NCBI GenBank assembly: GCA_036562765.1
Contig: DATCJO010000001.1
Location: 1 to 16,646 of the forward strand
Direction: 5' to 3'
From: JAAYFT01 sp036562765
Lineage (GTDB): Bacteria > Bacillota > Clostridia > Tissierellales > Tissierellaceae
Length of the DNA stretch: 16,646 nucleotides
Position numbers and translations under genes: made by a program. Shown piece by piece: positions 13,908-16,646 of this stretch. Positions within the stretch are counted from its first letter, which is position 1, and each line of letters opens with the position of its first letter. Below the pieces are notes generated by a model. The model made no database searches. It was not told the origin of the DNA and saw nothing but the letters and a program-made list of their open reading frames with translations.

Positions 13908-14759
13908 TTAAGCTTTATTCACTGAACCGAAGATTTCCATCTTTTCCTTTATCTTTTCCTTCATCAGGGACTTAGCTGGGGTTAATATTTTCCTTGGGTC
14001 AATTGTATCTGGATGTTCTTTTAAGTAGTTTTTAATTCCTTCTGTAAAGGCAATTCTTAAATCAGTATCAATGTTGATTTTATGAACTCCCAATGAAATG
14101 GCTTTCCTCAATGCATCAGCTGGTACTCCTGAAGAACCATGCAATACTAGAGGGATTTTAACTCTATCGCTTATAATCTTTATCCTATCAAAATCCAATT
14201 TGGGTTCGCCTTTATATACTCCATGGGCTGTTCCAACAGCAACTGCCAAATAGTCAACATCTGTTTCATTTACAAACCTTACAGCTTCATCAGGGTCAGT
14301 AAACATGGCTTCCTTTTCATCTACAGTAATATGGTCTTCTGTACCTCCGATTTTACCCAATTCTGCCTCTACAGATACACCAACTGCCTTAGCTACTTCT
14401 ACAACTTTCTTTGTATAGGCAATATTTTCTTCCAATGGGAACCTAGAACCGTCAATCATTACAGAAGTAAATCCATGCCTAATACATAACATTACTTGGT
14501 CAAAATCAGTACCGTGGTCTAAGTGTAATGCAACAGGCACCTTTGCCTTTCTTGCAGCTGTTTTCCCCAATGCTGTTATATACTCAATACCTGCATATTT
14601 TATAGCACCTTGGCTTGCTTGTAAAATTACAGGAGAATTAGTTTCTTCTGCAGCTTCAATTATAGCTTGTACTATTTCCATATTATTGATATTAAAAGCT
14701 CCTACTGCATATCCTCTTTTCTGTGCGTCTAACAACAATTCCTTACCTGTAACTAACAT
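13908..14759 (-). CDS. fba: Class II fructose-bisphosphate aldolase
   Basis: Zinc-dependent cleavage of fructose 1,6-bisphosphate to DHAP and glyceraldehyde 3-phosphate, central in glycolysis and gluconeogenesis. 283 residues from the ATG at 14759, the length of B. subtilis FbaA. Zinc and catalytic residues: HLDHG (Asp81, His82), His179 in VGTAHGVYKG and His207 in LVLHGSSGVP; AELGKIGG and INIDTDLR bind phosphate. An upstream in-frame GTG (14786) would add nine residues but would read through the ribosome binding site GGAGGGG, which lies 5 bases before the chosen ATG. Relatives include tagatose-bisphosphate aldolases, but the tal and glpX neighbours favour fructose bisphosphate. An extended -10 promoter lies upstream. 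Downstream is the heptad element. Confidence 0.95.
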   Translation of the reverse strand: MLVTGKELLLDAQKRGYAVGAFNINNMEIVQAIIEAAEETNSPVILQASQGAIKYAGIEYITALGKTAARKAKVPVALHLDHGTDFDQVMLCIRHGFTSVMIDGSRFPLEENIAYTKKVVEVAKAVGVSVEAELGKIGGTEDHITVDEKEAMFTDPDEAVRFVNETDVDYLAVAVGTAHGVYKGEPKLDFDRIKIISDRVKIPLVLHGSSGVPADALRKAISLGVHKINIDTDLRIAFTEGIKNYLKEHPDTIDPRKILTPAKSLMKEKIKEKMEIFGSVNKA

Positions 14760-14791
14760 TAAATCCCCTCCATAATTCAATATCACTATTT

Positions 14792-14800
14792 ATTATATCA
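14792..14800 (-). promoter_or_regulatory. Extended -10 promoter for fba-tal-glpX
   Basis: Minus strand TGATATAAT (14792-14800), a perfect TGn extended -10. At 16 to 18 bases upstream no good -35 is visible. A start near 14785 gives a leader of about 26 bases with the GGAGGGG site. Confidence 0.55.
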
Positions 14801-14833
14801 CTTTATTAAAATCATAGACCATAAATATAAAAA

Positions 14834-16441
14834 TTAATAAACTGCGATATAGCCATCAGCCCTGGATTCTGTGCCTCCACATAGCACTCCATTTTCATCT
14901 CTCCAAATAATCTGCCCTCTTCCAAAACTGCCACTATTAGCTTCAACTACTACATTATGCCCCTTTTCTTGAAGCATCAAAATAATATCATTTGGGAAAC
15001 TTTGCTCCACAGCTACGGTCTTATCCTTAACCCACTGCCACCTTGGAGCATCCAGAGCATCTTGAGGATTTAAATGAAAATCTATTGTATTGGTGATTAC
15101 CTGTACATGGCCTTGAGGCTGCATAAAAGCTCCCATTACGCCAAATGGACCTAAAGGCTTTCCATCTTTAGTTAAAAATCCAGGGATAATTGTATGATAT
15201 GGTCTCTTTAATGGGCCAACACAGTTAACATGGCCTTCAATAGTATTGAAATTGTTGCCTCTATTGTGAAGGGCAATTCCAGTTTCAGGAACTACCAATC
15301 CGGAACCAAATCCCATATAATTGCTTTGAATATAGGATACCATATTGCCTTCCCCATCAGCAACAGCAAAATATACAGTTCCCCCTGAATCTGGATTGCC
15401 ATTGGTTGGTACTAAAGCTTTATCTCCAATTATTTCAGCTCGTTTCTTTCCGTATTGAGGTGACAATAAATCCTCTACTGATACCCTCATATATTGGGAA
15501 TCTCCAATATACTCAAGTCCATCTGCAAAAGCAAGTTTCATGGCTTCAATAAGTACATGATAAGTATTCACATTATCCTTTTCTGTAAAATCAAAGTTAT
15601 TTAAAATATTTAAAGCCATTAATGCTACAACCCCCTGCCCATTAGGAGGCAATTCCCAAACATCATAACCTCTATAATTAACGCTAATAGGCTCAACCCA
15701 CTGGCAGGAATAATTTTCTAAATCCTCCTTTCTAATAAGCCCTCCAAATTTTCTGGAAAACCTATCAATCTTCTCTGCCAATTCTCCTCTATAAAACGAT
15801 TCCGCGTCTGTTTCAGCTATTTCCATTAAAGTTTTAGCATGATAAGGCGCTCTCCAAACTTCCCCTGTCCTTGGAGCCCTGCCTTTTGGCGCAAAAACAT
15901 TAAACCACTCTCTAAATTCTTCGCCCTTTAAATTTTCCCTATAAATCCTAAATGCCCTGTTCCAGTAATAAGCTACAGTTGGGGCTACTGGATGCCCTTC
16001 TTCTGCAATGGTAATGGCAGGCTCTAAAACTTCTTTGAAGCTCAACCTTCCAAATCTTTTAGAAAGCTCTGCCCAAGCTTTAGGGACTCCCGGTACCGTT
16101 ACTGGTACAAATCCGTATTTAGGCATGGATTCTAATCCCATTTCCTTTATCTTCTCGTATGTAAGCAGTTTTGGGGATGGGCCACTGCCGTTTAGTCCAT
16201 ATAGCTTTCCATTAGTCCATACTATGGCAAAGGCATCTCCGCCAATTCCATTGCTCGTAGGCTCTACTACTGTCAAAGTGGCTGCTGTTGCCACTGCTGC
16301 ATCTATGGCATTTCCACCTTTTTTCATAATCTCTAGTCCTGCTTGAGATGCCAACGGATGAGTTGAAGCAACCATCCCATTTTTACCATATATTAGATTT
16401 CTCCTGGAATTGTATTTGTGATATAAGGGGTTAAATTCCAT
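14834..16441 (-). CDS. ggt: Gamma-glutamyltransferase family protein (YwrD-like, no signal peptide)
   Basis: An Ntn-hydrolase that autocleaves before a Thr; the family hydrolyses or transfers gamma-glutamyl groups (glutathione, polyglutamate) or acyl side chains. 535 residues from the ATG at 16441, chosen because GGGAGG lies 7 bases upstream. Conserved blocks: VASTHPLASQAGLEIMKKGG, GNAIDAAVA, GIGGDAFA, VPGVPKAWAEL, and ELPPNGQG. The probable nucleophile and cleavage point is Thr355 in DSGGTVYFAVADGEGN, which aligns with the TTHxSVVD motif of E. coli GGT with the second Thr replaced by Val. The N-terminus (MEFNPLYHKYNSRRN) has no signal peptide, so it should be cytoplasmic, unlike classical periplasmic or secreted GGT. 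Substrate is uncertain. No terminator is obvious before fba; the upstream neighbour ends in a terminator 64 bases away. Confidence 0.9.
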   Translation of the reverse strand: MEFNPLYHKYNSRRNLIYGKNGMVASTHPLASQAGLEIMKKGGNAIDAAVATAATLTVVEPTSNGIGGDAFAIVWTNGKLYGLNGSGPSPKLLTYEKIKEMGLESMPKYGFVPVTVPGVPKAWAELSKRFGRLSFKEVLEPAITIAEEGHPVAPTVAYYWNRAFRIYRENLKGEEFREWFNVFAPKGRAPRTGEVWRAPYHAKTLMEIAETDAESFYRGELAEKIDRFSRKFGGLIRKEDLENYSCQWVEPISVNYRGYDVWELPPNGQGVVALMALNILNNFDFTEKDNVNTYHVLIEAMKLAFADGLEYIGDSQYMRVSVEDLLSPQYGKKRAEIIGDKALVPTNGNPDSGGTVYFAVADGEGNMVSYIQSNYMGFGSGLVVPETGIALHNRGNNFNTIEGHVNCVGPLKRPYHTIIPGFLTKDGKPLGPFGVMGAFMQPQGHVQVITNTIDFHLNPQDALDAPRWQWVKDKTVAVEQSFPNDIILMLQEKGHNVVVEANSGSFGRGQIIWRDENGVLCGGTESRADGYIAVY

Positions 16442-16505
16442 TATAATACCTCCCATATTACAACTTGGGACTTTATGAGTACAAATTTATGAAATAAAAT
16501 ACGAG

Positions 16506-16531
16506 AAAAGCCTCAATAAACTGAGGCTTTT
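16506..16531 (-). terminator. Intrinsic terminator after the BKACE-like gene
   Basis: A perfect 10-base-pair stem (16506-16515 with 16522-16531), loop of six. On the minus strand it ends in TTTT then CTCGTATTTTATTT. It begins 11 bases after the stop codon of the partial gene and separates it from ggt. Confidence 0.88.
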
Positions 16532-16542
16532 ACATTACTGTC

Positions 16543-16646
16543 TTATTTTCTCTTCTTTATACCCAAAATTTCTCTTGCTTCATCTGGAGTAGCTATTTCC
16601 CTACCTAATTCCTTAGCTATTCTAACTACCTTTTCAACTAATTCTC
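16543..16646 (-). CDS. Probable beta-keto acid cleavage enzyme (BKACE; Kce-like), C-terminal fragment
   Basis: Only the last 34 residues are in the window; the 5' part lies beyond the right edge. The fragment reads ELVEKVVRIAKELGREIA followed by TPDEAREILGIKKRK and stop. The amphipathic helix plus ELGREIATPDEAREILG is, from memory, the typical C-terminus of the BKACE/DUF849 family, whose founding member Kce converts 3-keto-5-aminohexanoate and acetyl-CoA to acetoacetate and 3-aminobutyryl-CoA in lysine fermentation. Family membership is moderately sure; the substrate cannot be judged from this part. A terminator follows the stop. Confidence 0.6.
   Translation of the reverse strand, partial: ELVEKVVRIAKELGREIATPDEAREILGIKKRK

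Noticed and set aside
14760..14786. GTG start nine codons upstream for fba
   Set aside because: It would place the GGAGGGG ribosome binding site inside the coding region; the ATG at 14759 matches family N-termini.
16442..16505. Promoter for ggt (TTGTAC with TGTAAT)
   Set aside because: The -10 would place transcription start on the ribosome binding site, leaving no usable leader.

Overview
The window looks like a chromosomal segment of an AT-rich, low-GC Gram-positive bacterium, most likely an anaerobic clostridial or Tissierella-like Firmicute. Evidence: purine-rich AGGAGG-type ribosome binding sites, TTGaaa/TATAAT promoters with TGn extended -10 elements, a wall-polymer pair (TagO-like transferase plus UDP-GlcNAc 2-epimerase), a YwlE-type phosphatase, and what looks like the tail of a BKACE/3-keto-5-aminohexanoate cleavage enzyme of amino-acid fermentation. 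I cannot name the species. From memory, gene order follows the Bacillus subtilis fbaA-tal-glpX-rho-rpmE ... prfA-prmC ... ywlC-ywlE-rpiB ... upp-mnaA region, with murA, tdk, spoIIR, mntP and glyA absent from this stretch.

All genes but one are on the minus strand, so transcription runs right to left. (1) 16646-14834: the end of a probable BKACE gene, an intrinsic terminator, then a cytoplasmic YwrD-like gamma-glutamyltransferase. (2) 14759-12083: a carbon unit, class II fructose-bisphosphate aldolase, transaldolase and class II fructose-1,6-bisphosphatase, closed by a hairpin overlapping the glpX stop codon. (3) 11912-10176: rho, then rpmE (ribosomal protein bL31) with its own promoter and terminator. 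(4) 10167-6018: a DUF1385/YqhQ membrane protein, prmC, two half-size ChrA subunits and prfA. PrmC methylates the GGQ glutamine of release factor 1, so enzyme and substrate share the unit. It ends in a bidirectional terminator shared with the only plus-strand gene, a ZIP-family metal transporter (5301-6008). (5) 5162-2931: tsaC/ywlC (tRNA t6A), a ywlE-like phosphatase and rpiB. (6) 2899-1: upp, tagO and the start of wecB/mnaA.

The most unusual content is non-coding. Five intergenic gaps (1070-1165, 3437-3555, 7144-7222, 11945-12065, 13743-13903) hold AT-rich palindromic elements made of tandem 7-base units, roughly (A/T)GT(G/T)AAT in one arm and the complement in the other. A short single-arm remnant lies at 5088-5108. 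They lie in gaps between co-directional genes and usually run up to the stop codon of the upstream gene. No CRISPR array, tRNA, rRNA, insertion sequence or phage gene was seen. No gene-free stretch exceeds 300 bases; the longest (5072-5300) holds a tsaC promoter, the heptad remnant and a hairpin over the ZIP ribosome binding site.
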